A DNA stretch of 64,000 nt from an uncultured Alphaproteobacteria bacterium (GTDB lineage Bacteria; Pseudomonadota; Alphaproteobacteria; Caulobacterales; Parvularculaceae): positions 145,177-209,176 of the forward strand of contig CADEDN010000004.1 of NCBI GenBank assembly GCA_902826095.1, in the 5' to 3' direction. Positions 8,256 to 17,098 of this stretch are shown here, one piece after another. Within the stretch, counting starts at the first letter, position 1; each line of letters begins with the position of its first letter. Both the position numbers and the translations under genes were made by a program. Below the pieces are notes generated by a model. It did no database searches. It was not told where the DNA came from and saw nothing but the letters and a program-made list of their open reading frames with translations.

Positions 8256-9346
8256 TGCGGCCCCGTCTCGGCCAGCGGAAGCTCGATGCGCGCCAGAAAC
8301 CCCTGTTCCGTCGCGCTGGCGGAAAATGTTGCGGCAGGTCCGTAGATGACCCTTAGGCGCTGGCTGACGTTTTTCAGACCAACGCCTTCGCCCTGCCGGC
8401 CGCCGGCGCCGGACTTCTCGGCGCCGCAATCCTCGACCTCCAAGCGCAACCGGCCCTCGTTGGAGATTGCGCTGATGCGAAGACGAACCGGCGTCGTCGA
8501 CGGCGCGACCGCATGCTTGACGGCGTTCTCCGCCAGCGGGAGCAACAGGAAACTCGGCACGAGCGTCCCAGCAAGGTCGGCCGGACATTCCATCCTGACG
8601 TCCAGCCTGTTCGGAAAGCGGGCGGATTCTACTTCAAGATAAGCGTCGATGATGTCGAATTCTTCGATCAAGGGAATCGATGAAGGCCGCTCGCTGTTTA
8701 GCGACGAGCGGAAGAATTCAGACAGCCGCACAATCAACTCTTCCGCCTGCTTGTTGCGCCCTGTGGCGACGAGCGCCGCTGCGGCGTTCAAGGAATTGAA
8801 CAGGAAGTGAGGGCTTACCTGGGAGCGCAAAGCCGAAAGCGTGGCGCGCTGCGCTTCCGTCTCCGCCTCGGCCAGGCGCTTTTCCTTTTCAACGAGATCC
8901 GTCGAGGCGCCGATTAGCCAGACGCACGCGGCGTAAAAGGCGTGAATCCAGATCAGATATGTGAATGACGCAACGCCATTGAGAAGAAAGAAGCGAGCGT
9001 CGTGTGCGGCGGACGGCGCCATGGCGCGGCCCAGCGTCGCAACATCAACCGCCGCATTCAGGACCGTGACCGCAATGACGGCGAGCGCGACGAACAAAAG
9101 CCGCAGCGGGGTCGCAACGCCTTTCGTCCGATTGACAGCCATCTCGGTCGCGCCGCTCAGCGCCATGCCGACCAGCGCCAGAAATATGAGATAGAGCGGC
9201 GTCGACGGCTTCATGGCGCCGCCTGCCGCCAGCATCGTGAAGAAGAGCGTATAGGAAAATAGCCACACGCCGACGCGGAACGCGAGAAGACCGCGCGCAA
9301 GGGGAGTTGTCAGCGCCAATGGCGGCCTCAGCTGCGTCATGGCCAT
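8252..9346 (-). CDS. LytS/YehU-type sensor histidine kinase
   Basis: This protein of about 364 residues has four hydrophobic segments in the first 145, a coiled region (TDLVEKEKRLAEAETEAQRA), the His_kinase signature SQVSPHFLFNSLNA with phospho-acceptor H180, and an ATPase domain (LLLPLAENAVKHAV N-box and a GVGLKNVSQRL G-box). It is the cognate partner of the overlapping LytTR regulator. The start is uncertain among ATG 9346, ATG 9340 and GTG 9358; none has a good ribosome site. It faces the exported NTF2-like operon across a roughly 170-bp divergent gap. Confidence 0.85.
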   Translation of the reverse strand: MAMTQLRPPLALTTPLARGLLAFRVGVWLFSYTLFFTMLAAGGAMKPSTPLYLIFLALVGMALSGATEMAVNRTKGVATPLRLLFVALAVIAVTVLNAAVDVATLGRAMAPSAAHDARFFLLNGVASFTYLIWIHAFYAACVWLIGASTDLVEKEKRLAEAETEAQRATLSALRSQVSPHFLFNSLNAAAALVATGRNKQAEELIVRLSEFFRSSLNSERPSSIPLIEEFDIIDAYLEVESARFPNRLDVRMECPADLAGTLVPSFLLLPLAENAVKHAVAPSTTPVRLRISAISNEGRLRLEVEDCGAEKSGAGGRQGEGVGLKNVSQRLRVIYGPAATFSASATEQGFLARIELPLAETGPQ

Positions 9347-9513
9347 ACTTAGCAGCACAGATGGGCTTTACGCCCTTTTTTGTCGACAGAATTGCGCATT
9401 TCATCGCAAGAGGCTTGGCTTGGGCGTCAAAGCCCCGCATCTGGATCGGGCCTCCAGCCCTTTTGACGTGATTGACGCGGTATTCGCAAGCGACGGGATC
9501 GGAATTGTCGGAA

Positions 9514-10296
9514 ATGCTAAAGACGCTCTTCTTCTCCGCCGGATTTCTTTCGCTGCTCGCCAGCGCAAACGCCAACGAACGACAAAGCGATGTCGAGGCG
9601 TTGCAGCGCCTTGGGTCCGAATATGCGTTGGGCTTTCACCTCGGCGATTCGGAGCGGATGATCGCGACGACGCACCGCGACCTCTCGAAGCGCGGAGTTG
9701 CTCGCGTCGGACCGGACGGCGTTGAGGTCTTGACCTGGCTCGAAGGCGACATGCTGCGCTTCATGGGCGGCAATTATGATCTTGAGGATCAGTTTGATGA
9801 ATCCACCCAGCGCAACGTCAACGTGTTCTCGGTGTCAGGCGACGTGGCGGCCCTCGAACTCATCGCTGGCGACTGGTATGATGAGTTTACCGCGATACGC
9901 ACTCCAGACGGCTGGCGCATTCTCGATTGCGTGTGGGGTGTGTTGAACGAGTACGAGCCGGCTGCGCAAGACGCCGGCGAGGCCGCGCGGCTCGCCGCAT
10001 TGATGAGGGAATTCGTCGAAGCGTCAGGCGTCGGCGACGACGCTAAGCTGTCGCGCCTCCTGCATCCGCAGTCGCAGATAAGGCAAGTCGGCGCCAGCGG
10101 GGAGTTGAGCGCCTACACGCGCGATCAAGTGTTCCGCGGGCTGGGATCGATCGGCGGACCGCTGTCAGTCGAGGTGTTCAACGTGACCTCACGCACCGCG
10201 GTCGGGCGCGTCGAGCACGCCGGGTCTTCCTATTGGCTGCAGGCGCTTAGCGTCGGCGGCGAGTGGCGCATCGTCAACGTACTCCTGAACGGTTGA
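9514..10296 (+). CDS. Exported double NTF2-like (lumazine-binding-like) protein
   Basis: This 260-residue protein has a signal peptide (MLKTLFFSAGFLSLLASANA). The mature part repeats the same NTF2-like layout twice: residues about 25-130 (EALQRLGSEYALGFHLGDSE... ending in a GWRILDCVW strand) and about 145-255 (AALMREFVEASGVGDDAKLS... ending in GEWRIVNVLL). This two-domain organisation resembles putative lumazine-binding (Lumazine_bd_2) proteins. It is first in a tight four-gene plus-strand unit of exported proteins, divergent from the LytS kinase. Confidence 0.65.
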   Translation: MLKTLFFSAGFLSLLASANANERQSDVEALQRLGSEYALGFHLGDSERMIATTHRDLSKRGVARVGPDGVEVLTWLEGDMLRFMGGNYDLEDQFDESTQRNVNVFSVSGDVAALELIAGDWYDEFTAIRTPDGWRILDCVWGVLNEYEPAAQDAGEAARLAALMREFVEASGVGDDAKLSRLLHPQSQIRQVGASGELSAYTRDQVFRGLGSIGGPLSVEVFNVTSRTAVGRVEHAGSSYWLQALSVGGEWRIVNVLLNG

Positions 10297-10300
10297 TTTG

Positions 10301-10768
10301 ATGCGCGCGCTGCTCATGACGGCGCACATATGGCTCGTGTTGGCCGCGGGCGCGCAGGCGAAAGCGGAACGCTGCGCAAGAGATGATCAGGCGTTGCTGA
10401 CGCAGGAGCGCGACGTTGCGATGGTGCTGGCGCGCGAGGGATTCGACGCCTATGAAGCGCTGTTCGTACCGGATTTCACTCTCTGGATCGACGGGCGCAG
10501 TCTTGTCCGAGACGCATTCTTGAGCGGCGTCAGCGAATGGTTCGGCGCCGGCAACCGCGCGACGCGGACCGCGCTCAGCAACGCCCATGTCGAGTTCTTC
10601 GAGGAATTGGCGCTCGCGCGATATGAGATTCAGGAGGACTTTAATGACGGGACCATCTTCCAGGGCCGGATCGTCAGTCTTGAGCGCTGCGTCGGCGGAA
10701 AATGGCGGTTGTTTCGTTCTCATGTGACGACGCTTCATCGAGGCCCCGCCGAAGCGGCCGAGAATTGA
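10301..10768 (+). CDS. Exported NTF2-like protein
   Basis: This 155-residue protein has a signal peptide (MRALLMTAHIWLVLAAGAQA). The mature part is a single NTF2-like domain: ERDVAMVLAREGFDAYEALF helix, VPDFTLWIDG strand, and a C-terminal GKWRLFRSHVTTLH. Two cysteines (ERCARDD near the front and LERCVGG near the end) could form a disulfide. It starts four bases after the preceding stop, so it is translationally coupled to it. Confidence 0.6.
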   Translation: MRALLMTAHIWLVLAAGAQAKAERCARDDQALLTQERDVAMVLAREGFDAYEALFVPDFTLWIDGRSLVRDAFLSGVSEWFGAGNRATRTALSNAHVEFFEELALARYEIQEDFNDGTIFQGRIVSLERCVGGKWRLFRSHVTTLHRGPAEAAEN

Positions 10769-10834
10769 ACATTCGGTTTCAGCGACGCTTGTCGAAGGCC
10801 GTGCGGGCTGCGCCGGACAAACTTGGAGGGAGTC

Positions 10835-11335
10835 GTGAATTTTTTGCGACCTGTCTTGATCGTCATCATGGCGCTGACGAGCGCATCGCCTGCGGTCGCT
10901 CGCCCCGATTCGCGCGGCGACAAGGCGACAATTGAAGCTGCGATCCGATATCTTGACGCCTACCAGAAACTCGATCTCGTCAGCCTCGAAAATTCATACG
11001 CCGAAGACGCGACGTTTGATGATCCGACGTCTCTTCTGGTTCAGGGGATCGGCGGTCCTTTTGTCTGGCGGGGACGAGAGAAGATTCTCGCCGGAATCCG
11101 CAATTGGGCTCAAAGCATCTCATCGCTTCGATACGACATCGATGACGTCTACGAAGCGTCCGGCCGCGTCGTGTTCGTCGGCGCGGTGAACCCTGTTGTT
11201 GCGACAGCCGAGGGACCGGCGCAGTACCGGTACCGAATTGTGACGATCATCACCATCGAGAATGGCCGCGTCAGCGAACACCGCGACTACACGGATTATG
11301 CCGGCGCCGTCCAAGTGAACGGTAAGCCGTTATGA
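10835..11335 (+). CDS. Exported SnoaL-like protein
   Basis: This 166-residue protein begins with GTG at 10835, chosen because GGAGGG sits 4 bases upstream and the signal peptide (FLRPVLIVIMALTSASPAVA) follows directly. The mature region is SnoaL/NTF2-like: AIRYLDAYQKLDLVSLENSYAE, then DATFDDPTS, and ITIENGRVSEHRDYTDYAG, whose ENGRVSEHRD turn is very typical of SnoaL_2-like proteins. Its stop overlaps the next start by four bases. Confidence 0.68.
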   Translation: MNFLRPVLIVIMALTSASPAVARPDSRGDKATIEAAIRYLDAYQKLDLVSLENSYAEDATFDDPTSLLVQGIGGPFVWRGREKILAGIRNWAQSISSLRYDIDDVYEASGRVVFVGAVNPVVATAEGPAQYRYRIVTIITIENGRVSEHRDYTDYAGAVQVNGKPL

Positions 11336-11895
11336 CCGCGAACCGATCGATCCTGCTAGCCGTCGCCGCATTGGCGCTTGCAGCGCCCGCGCGCGGCCTG
11401 GCGCAGGACGCCGCGGCTGAGACGCGCGCCAGATTGCATGGCGGCGTCGATCGCCTCTCTTTCCTGCGCGGCGACTGGCATGCGTCGCTTTTCGCGCCAA
11501 GCGCCGAGGGCGGCTGGCGGGAAGCCGGCGAAACGGCGATGGGCGTCGCGGCTTCGATGAACGATCTTTACCTGGAGACAGAGGTTCAGTCCGGACCGTA
11601 CCTCTATGAGATCGTTTTCTCGTACGATGTTGTGCAGGATCTCTATCGAGTTACATCGCGCGACGATCAATCAGGACTCATCGACGTTTACGAAGGCGCA
11701 TTCGAAGCGAACGGATCGCTTGCCGTTTCAAACCTTGAAAGCGGCACTCATTACGTCAGCGGAGGCGCGCGATACCACAATCGGATGACGTTCAAGAAGG
11801 ACAGCGATGGCGGATGGGTCTGGCTTGTTGAAGCAACCTCCGACGGCGGCGCGACTTGGTCGCCGCAACTCAAAGCGGTGGCGCGTCCAAATTGA
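11332..11895 (+). CDS. Exported DUF1579-like protein
   Basis: This 187-residue protein has a signal peptide (MTANRSILLAVAALALAAPA). The mature part has the DUF1579-like hallmarks also seen in the genes at 739-2176: RLSFLRGDWHASLF at the front and EATSDGGATWSPQLKAV at the end. It overlaps the SnoaL-like gene by ATGA and closes the four-gene unit. The mix of NTF2-like and DUF1579-like exported proteins in one operon recurs on both sides of the LytS/LytTR genes. Confidence 0.62.
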   Translation: MTANRSILLAVAALALAAPARGLAQDAAAETRARLHGGVDRLSFLRGDWHASLFAPSAEGGWREAGETAMGVAASMNDLYLETEVQSGPYLYEIVFSYDVVQDLYRVTSRDDQSGLIDVYEGAFEANGSLAVSNLESGTHYVSGGARYHNRMTFKKDSDGGWVWLVEATSDGGATWSPQLKAVARPN

Positions 11896-12023
11896 TGTTT
11901 ATCCAATCCGATCAATTCACTGCACCGATTGGAGGGGGCCGAGTTCGCACCGATGCATAGACGCAAAATCGCCGGCCGGGGCCGTGATTGCATGCGGACC
12001 TTCATCCGTGAGCGATTCTAAGG

Positions 12024-12635
12024 CTATTCCTTGGACTTCCGGAGCAATGCCTCCTCCTCCAGCTCGGCAATGCGTTGCCGCAAGGGCGCCGTCGCTTCCT
12101 CGATTTCGGCCAGGGTGAAACGCGGCGTAATGTGTTGCGGGCAATTCCAGTCGAAGGCCTCGACCGAAATGAGAATGCCCCGTTCCACTTGCGCCTTGTA
12201 GTCCGGCATTGAGAGGCGCTCGAGAATTCCGCGATCATCAGCGCCCGCGATGCGCGCACGCCCGAGAATCTTCAGCCGCGCGCGATTGGGATAGTCCATC
12301 AGGAAGAGCGATACGCGGTTGTCGCTTTGCAAATTGCCGACGCTGACATACTGACGGTTGCCGCGGAAATCGGCAAAGCCGATGGTCTTGTCGTCGAGTG
12401 TGCGCACAAACCCGGCCGGGCCGCCGCGATGCTGGATGTAGGGCCAGCCGGTCTCGCTGACGGTCGCCATGTAAAAACTGTCCCGAGCGGCGATGAAGGC
12501 GGCTTCATTGGGACCGAGCACGTCATGATGATCTTCGCCCGCTTCCATCTGCGCATAGGAGCGGCGACTGCCGTTTTGTTCCTGCACCGCTTTCACGTTC
12601 GGCGTGAAGGCGAGTTCGGCGAACTTGTGTCCCAT
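12024..12635 (-). CDS. Pyridoxamine 5'-phosphate oxidase-like (PPOX) flavin-binding protein
   Basis: This 203-residue protein has a split-barrel FMN-binding fold: FIAARDSFYMATVSETGWPY, then GGPAGFVRTLDDKTIGFADF, NRQYVSVGNL and RVSLFLMDYP, the typical order of PPOX-family strands. A charged C-terminal helix follows (LRQRIAELEEEALLRK). Relatives are deazaflavin- or FMN-dependent reductases or binding proteins of the general-stress-protein-26 type. It is last in a four-gene minus-strand group opposite a LysR regulator. The substrate is unknown; it is probably not a PdxH. Confidence 0.75.
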   Translation of the reverse strand: MGHKFAELAFTPNVKAVQEQNGSRRSYAQMEAGEDHHDVLGPNEAAFIAARDSFYMATVSETGWPYIQHRGGPAGFVRTLDDKTIGFADFRGNRQYVSVGNLQSDNRVSLFLMDYPNRARLKILGRARIAGADDRGILERLSMPDYKAQVERGILISVEAFDWNCPQHITPRFTLAEIEEATAPLRQRIAELEEEALLRKSKE

Positions 12636-12660
12636 GATCGGCGCCTTTCCTGCTTTGGGT

Positions 12661-13128
12661 TCAAAGACCGAGCTGGCTGAGCCCGGGATGGTCGTCGGGC
12701 CGGCGTCCCAGCGGCCAATGGAATTTTCGTTCGGCGCCTGAAATAGGCAGATCGTTGATGCTGGCGAAACGCTTTTGCATCAGTCCGTCCGCATCGAATT
12801 CCCAGTTCTCGTTGCCGTAAGACCGGAACCGCTGGCCGTCGGCGTCGCGCCACTCATAGGCGAACCGGACGGCGATGCGATCGTCCGTGAACGCCCATAT
12901 CTCCTTGATCAGGCGGTAGTCGAGTTCACGCGCCCATTTGGCGGCGAGAAACGAGACAATCGCTTCTCTGCCTCTCGGGAACACGCTGCGATTGCGCCAT
13001 TGGCTGTCGGGCGTGTAGGCGAGCGCTACTCGATGAGGATCGCGCGAGTTCCAGGCGTCCTCAGCCATGCGGACCTTCTGGATCGCGGTTTCAAGCGTGA
13101 AGGGCGGAACGGGCGGTCTCGTGTTCAT
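12661..13128 (-). CDS. DUF1348 / NTF2-like cytoplasmic protein
   Basis: This 155-residue protein has no signal peptide. It reads as the DUF1348 branch of the NTF2 superfamily: [59 protein letters not shown] and [13 protein letters not shown] are characteristic of that family. The start at 13128 has GGAG seven bases upstream. The gene sits between the alpha/beta hydrolase and the PPOX gene, 25 bp before the latter, in a probable operon. Function of the family is not established. Confidence 0.8.
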   Translation of the reverse strand: MNTRPPVPPFTLETAIQKVRMAEDAWNSRDPHRVALAYTPDSQWRNRSVFPRGREAIVSFLAAKWARELDYRLIKEIWAFTDDRIAVRFAYEWRDADGQRFRSYGNENWEFDADGLMQKRFASINDLPISGAERKFHWPLGRRPDDHPGLSQLGL

Positions 13129-13265
13129 TTGGGATCTCCGGCCGAAGTCGTCACTGTCGAATGCGAATAACGTCAAATTTCGCCAGCGAAGGGGGGGGTG
13201 GTGTGGGACCAGGCCAGGCAAAAAGGCCTGCCAGCAGGCCTGGCCCAAGGAATCGGCCCGACAAA

Positions 13266-14252
13266 TTACATTTTGAGGGGTTTCGCCGTCCGAGCGAGGA
13301 ACTCGCGCATGTATCCCGCGATCTCGCCAGCGTTTGTTTCGAGGGCGAAGTGCCCCGCGTCGAGCAAGTGAACTTCGGCTTTGGGCAAGTCCGTCTTGAA
13401 GGCTTCTGCGCCCTGAGTCGTGAAGATCGGGTCGTTCTTGCCCCAGACGACGAGCGTCGGGAATTGATGCTTGCGAAAGCTTTTCTGGAAGGCCGGGTAG
13501 AGCTTTACGTTGTTGCGATAGTCGCCAAAGAGATCGAGTTGGATCTCGTCGTTTCCGGGCCGGTCGAGACCCGCTTGATCGTAGCGCCAAGCGTCCGGAT
13601 TGCGCCGCTCGGCCGGCACGCCTTCGCTATACTGGAAAACGGTCGTGCGCTCCTTGACGAAGTCCCGCAGCGCATCACGGCGCTCTTGAGTGTTCTCCGC
13701 CCAGTAGGCCTTGATCGGATCCCAGATCGGCGCAAGCCCGACATCATAGGCGTTGCCGTTTTGAACGATCAGTCCCGTCACGCGTCCAGGCTGGTTCAGC
13801 GCAAAGCGCAGGCCGATTGGAGAACCATAATCCTGCACATACAGGGCGAACTTTTCGGCGCCGACCGCGCGGGTGAATTTGTCGATGACGCCGTAGAGAT
13901 TATCAAAGGTGTAGTTGAAGACTTCTCGGCTCGGCTGGCTCGAATAGCCAAAGCCCGGGTAATCCGGCGCGATGACACGGTATTTGTCGGCCAGAAGCGG
14001 GATGAGATCGCGGAACATGTGGCTCGACGACGGGAACCCGTGCAAGAGCAAGATGACCGGGCCGTCAACGGGTCCAGCTTCACGATAGAAAACGTCAAGC
14101 CCGTCGATCTTGACGGTCCGGTAGTAGATCGGCGCCGATGGGATCGAATAAGTCGCCGGTTGTGCGGCGAAAGCGACGGTCGAATCGAAGATCGCCGTCG
14201 CGGCGACCGTTGACAGGCCGACGGCAAAAGCGAGAAGGCGAGAGCGTTTCAT
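13266..14252 (-). CDS. Exported alpha/beta hydrolase, haloalkane dehalogenase / epoxide hydrolase-like
   Basis: This 328-residue protein has an N-terminal signal peptide ([25 protein letters not shown]). The core has oxyanion HGFPSSS at 71-77, nucleophile D141 in VQDYGSPIG (aspartate as in dehalogenases and epoxide hydrolases rather than serine), an acid in [10 protein letters not shown] and the base histidine in DAGHFALE. Many stress-responsive clusters pair such hydrolases with LysR regulators. The substrate is not predictable from sequence alone. A GC-rich inverted repeat of GGCCAGGC/GCCTGGCC at 13212-13245 follows the stop and may be a terminator. Confidence 0.82.
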   Translation of the reverse strand: MKRSRLLAFAVGLSTVAATAIFDSTVAFAAQPATYSIPSAPIYYRTVKIDGLDVFYREAGPVDGPVILLLHGFPSSSHMFRDLIPLLADKYRVIAPDYPGFGYSSQPSREVFNYTFDNLYGVIDKFTRAVGAEKFALYVQDYGSPIGLRFALNQPGRVTGLIVQNGNAYDVGLAPIWDPIKAYWAENTQERRDALRDFVKERTTVFQYSEGVPAERRNPDAWRYDQAGLDRPGNDEIQLDLFGDYRNNVKLYPAFQKSFRKHQFPTLVVWGKNDPIFTTQGAEAFKTDLPKAEVHLLDAGHFALETNAGEIAGYMREFLARTAKPLKM

Positions 14253-14320
14253 GACAGGAATTCCTTCGCGTTAAGTGAAAATGATGAGCAAGTCAGTTGC
14301 GTCGCGACGACGTCAGCGTT

Positions 14321-14866
14321 TCAGGCCGCGACGGCGCGAACTTCGGGGAAATCGACGTCAGTGCCGGCGATTTTGTTTACGTAATTGGTCAAGGTGTTGA
14401 GCGCGACGTGCGCGATGATCTCGATGATGTCGGCTTCGGTGAAGCCGGCGGAACGAACGCCTGAAATGTCCGCGTCGCTGACTTGCCCGCGCGTCGCAAC
14501 GACTTTCGCCGCAAACGCCACCGCCGCATCGGCTTTGGCGTCCGAAGAGCGCCCACGCCGGTTGGCATCGATCTCGCTATCGCTCAGCTTCGCGACGTTC
14601 TTGCCGAGATAGGTGTGGGCCGCCAGGCAATAATTGCAGCCGTTGATCTCAGCGACCGCGAGCGCGATGCGCTCGCGCGTGGCGGCGTCGAGCGAACCCT
14701 TCGCGAGTGCGCCATTGAGGCCGAGATAGCCCTCAAGCGCGGCGGGACTGTGAGCAATCGTGCGAAACATGTTCGGCGCGACGCCAAGCTGCTTCTTGAC
14801 GGCGGCCAGTTGAGGCTGCGACGCGGCGGGAGCGGCTTCGATCGTCGGGGCATTGATGCGGGGCAT
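14321..14866 (-). CDS. Carboxymuconolactone decarboxylase / AhpD-like peroxidase-related protein
   Basis: This 181-residue all-helical protein has the AhpD redox motif EINGCNYCLAAH, with C77, C80 and H84. This points to alkylhydroperoxidase-like activity rather than true gamma-carboxymuconolactone decarboxylation. The C-terminal helix FTEADIIEIIAHVALNTLTN fits the uncharacterised peroxidase-related branch. It is the first gene of the minus-strand group and is divergent from a LysR gene over a 128-bp gap containing a symmetric site. A role in organic peroxide or electrophile detoxification is likely. Confidence 0.82.
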   Translation of the reverse strand: MPRINAPTIEAAPAASQPQLAAVKKQLGVAPNMFRTIAHSPAALEGYLGLNGALAKGSLDAATRERIALAVAEINGCNYCLAAHTYLGKNVAKLSDSEIDANRRGRSSDAKADAAVAFAAKVVATRGQVSDADISGVRSAGFTEADIIEIIAHVALNTLTNYVNKIAGTDVDFPEVRAVAA

Positions 14867-14972
14867 GGGCGCTTCTCCTGATTTGATGGTTGCGGTCGGT
14901 CCTGAGCTGCCGACGCCGCGAAGATGCGCCCTGGAGAGGAATGAAAGAATATGCTATTTTAACAAGAGACTA

Positions 14973-14987
14973 TTCCACTTATTGGAA
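14973..14987. promoter_or_regulatory. Probable LysR-type operator in divergent gap
   Basis: TTCCA-CTTAT-TGGAA is a perfect inverted repeat with the T-N11-A spacing usual for LysR-type binding sites. It lies 8 bp before the LysR start and 107 bp upstream of the divergent AhpD-like gene, in a locally A/T-rich stretch. This is the standard position for autoregulation plus activation of the divergent operon. Confidence 0.55.
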
Positions 14988-14994
14988 TTATAGG

Positions 14995-15948
14995 ATGGAC
15001 CGGTTCCACGAATTGAAGGTCTTCGTCGCTGTCGCTGAGACGGGCGGATTTGCAAAGGCCGCAGCCCGGCTCGGCAGTTCGCCGCCCGCTGTCACGCGCG
15101 TCGTCGCAGCGTTAGAGCAGCGCCTCGGCGTCGAATTTTTCGCCCGAACAACGCGGCGCGTCCGCCTGACGGAAGCAGGCAAGTTGTTTCTGGAGCGTGC
15201 GCGCGGCCTCCTCGCAGATCTTGAGACGGCCGAGTCTGAGGTGACAGGCGAAAATCTGTTGCCGACGGGGCATCTGAGCGTTACGGCGTCGGTGACGCTT
15301 GGGCGTACGATCTTGCCGCCGATCGTGGCGGGTTTTCTCAACGCGCATTCACGCATTACGGCCAAGGCGCTGCTGCTCGATCGCATCGTCAACCTCATCG
15401 AGGAAGGCATCGACGTCGCCGTGCGCATCGGCGACTTGCCGGACTCGACGTTGATCGCCCGCCATGTTGGCGATGTCCGGCGAATACTCGTCGCAAGCCC
15501 CGGCTATCTTGCAAAACGCGGCGCGCCCAAGACCGCGGCTGAACTCAAGCTTCACTCAATCATCGCTTTCACCGCGCTGATGCCGAATGGCGAGTGGGCT
15601 TATGTCGGCGAGAAGGGCGCCCAACGGGTTGCGCTTCAGCCGCGCTTCGAGATCAACGATGCGACAGCCGCCATCGCCGCCGCTGAGGCTGGAAACGGCA
15701 TTACGAACGCATTGTCATACATGGTCGCAAAATCCATCCGCGAAGGGCGCCTGGCGCCGGTCCTCTTGAACTTGTGCCCGCCCCCCGTCCCCGTCCAGCT
15801 TGTCTATCCGGAAAGCCGGCTCGTCGCTCCAAAGGTCCGCGCCTTCATCGACTACGCAGCGCCGAGGATCCGGGCGGCGCTTGAACAACTGAAACCCGGA
15901 GCAAATGCGGCCAGGGGTAAGTCGTCGAGACAGGCATCAACTGGTTAG
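14995..15948 (+). CDS. LysR-family transcriptional regulator
   Basis: This 317-residue protein starts MDRFHELKVFVAVAETGGFA, with a winged helix-turn-helix in residues 1-65 (KAAARLGSSPPAVTRVVAALEQ), the RTTRRVRLTEAG wing, and a periplasmic-binding-like effector domain thereafter. The ATG at 14995 is preferred over upstream starts because the N-terminus then matches the family. The divergent partner cluster (AhpD-like, hydrolase, DUF1348, PPOX) is the likely regulon. The inducer is unknown. Confidence 0.88.
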   Translation: MDRFHELKVFVAVAETGGFAKAAARLGSSPPAVTRVVAALEQRLGVEFFARTTRRVRLTEAGKLFLERARGLLADLETAESEVTGENLLPTGHLSVTASVTLGRTILPPIVAGFLNAHSRITAKALLLDRIVNLIEEGIDVAVRIGDLPDSTLIARHVGDVRRILVASPGYLAKRGAPKTAAELKLHSIIAFTALMPNGEWAYVGEKGAQRVALQPRFEINDATAAIAAAEAGNGITNALSYMVAKSIREGRLAPVLLNLCPPPVPVQLVYPESRLVAPKVRAFIDYAAPRIRAALEQLKPGANAARGKSSRQASTG

Positions 15949-16329
15949 AAGGTTAAATCGGCGCGGTAGCGCTCGGACCTGACAGGGTTGCGGCTCGCCA
16001 AGTTGAGCGGCGCAAGATCGCGCGTGCGCCTAACCTTCACCGAACCTTCCGGACCTCAAGCGATTTCAGCTGCGGCTTTGGGGCTGGACCGTCCGGCAGA
16101 TCCGGGCCGCGTCGGTTTCCCCGGATACTAACGTCAGCTTTCGCCGCGAAGACCGGGCACGATTTGGTCGGCTCGTCCCCCGAAGCCAATCGTGCTGTTC
16201 GCGGGATGGTCCGCTTCGCGCGGATGTGCGAAGCATTGTGCCAGCAACGGAAATCGCGCCAACCCTCGCGCCGATGAAATTCGACCGCCGCCCGGGATCG
16301 ACCAGCTGCGCGGAGACGCGGCCCCTCGC
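15949..16329. other. 381-bp gap without a recognisable gene
   Basis: No convincing coding frame is seen on either strand. Spaced arms GAAGGTTA (15948-15955) and TAACCTTC (16031-16038) are complementary but 75 bp apart. The gap separates the LysR gene from the convergent YqaA-type gene. No tRNA or terminator with a U-tail was found. Confidence 0.4.
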
Positions 16330-16911
16330 CTACATCAGATAATGCGCGGCGACGAGCGCGGCGATGATGGCGACGGCGACGCCGGCGAGGACGAGGCCCA
16401 TGCGCTTTTCCATGATCGGCGCGATCTGCGGGCCGAATTTCTGGAAAATCCAGGCGACCGCGAAAAAGCGGATGCCGCGCGTCACGATCGCGGCGCCGAC
16501 GAAAATCGGCAGCGAGAACTGCATCGCGCCCGAGACGATCGTCACCAGTTTGAACGGGATCGGCGTCAGGCCCTTGAGGAAGATGAACCAGGCGCCCCAC
16601 TGCGCGTAAAAGGCGCGCAGCGCCGCTTCCTTGCCGCCATAGCCGAAGAGATTGATGATCCACTGGCCGACGGATTCGAACAGGAAATAGCCGATCGCAT
16701 AGCCGGCGAGCCCGCCGAGGACCGAAGCGATGGTGCAATTCAAGGCGTAACGCGCCCATTTCGAGGGTTCGGCCGCCGCCATCGGCCCGAGCATCAGATC
16801 GGGCGGCAGGGGAAATATCGAGCTTTCAGCGAAGGAGATCGCGAACAGCGAGCGTTCCGCATGCGGACTGCGGACAAGGTTGAGCATCCGGTTTTTTTGC
16901 GCGTCGAGCAT
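16330..16911 (-). CDS. YqaA/DedA-family membrane protein
   Basis: This 193-residue protein has about five membrane segments. It fits the YqaA branch of DedA/SNARE-associated proteins: FAESSIFPLPPDLMLGPMA at the front (the family's E-x-P-P re-entrant region), RYALNCTIASVLGGLAGYAIG, then KGLTPIPFKLVTIVSGA, the second proline-containing half-motif. DedA proteins flip or transport lipids such as undecaprenyl phosphate; the role of YqaA is less clear. It is divergent from nadD over a roughly 190-bp gap. Confidence 0.82.
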   Translation of the reverse strand: MLDAQKNRMLNLVRSPHAERSLFAISFAESSIFPLPPDLMLGPMAAAEPSKWARYALNCTIASVLGGLAGYAIGYFLFESVGQWIINLFGYGGKEAALRAFYAQWGAWFIFLKGLTPIPFKLVTIVSGAMQFSLPIFVGAAIVTRGIRFFAVAWIFQKFGPQIAPIMEKRMGLVLAGVAVAIIAALVAAHYLM

Positions 16912-17098
16912 TTATCACTTTTGAACGGGGCGGGAGAAACCGACATTGGGCCGCCAGCCTTGTCTTTGGGTTAACCGGCGAGGAAAGAAAAGACCCCTCG
17001 CCGCCGCTTCCGCGCCGCATCGGCGCAAATCGCGGCCGGCGAGCTTGTTTTCGCGCGCCGCCCGCCCCAAGAGGAGGGCGAGGAGACGACAGCCGCCG

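Noticed and set aside
13161..14213. Plus-strand open frame of 350 codons
   Set aside because: Antisense of the alpha/beta hydrolase gene, whose catalytic motifs are intact.
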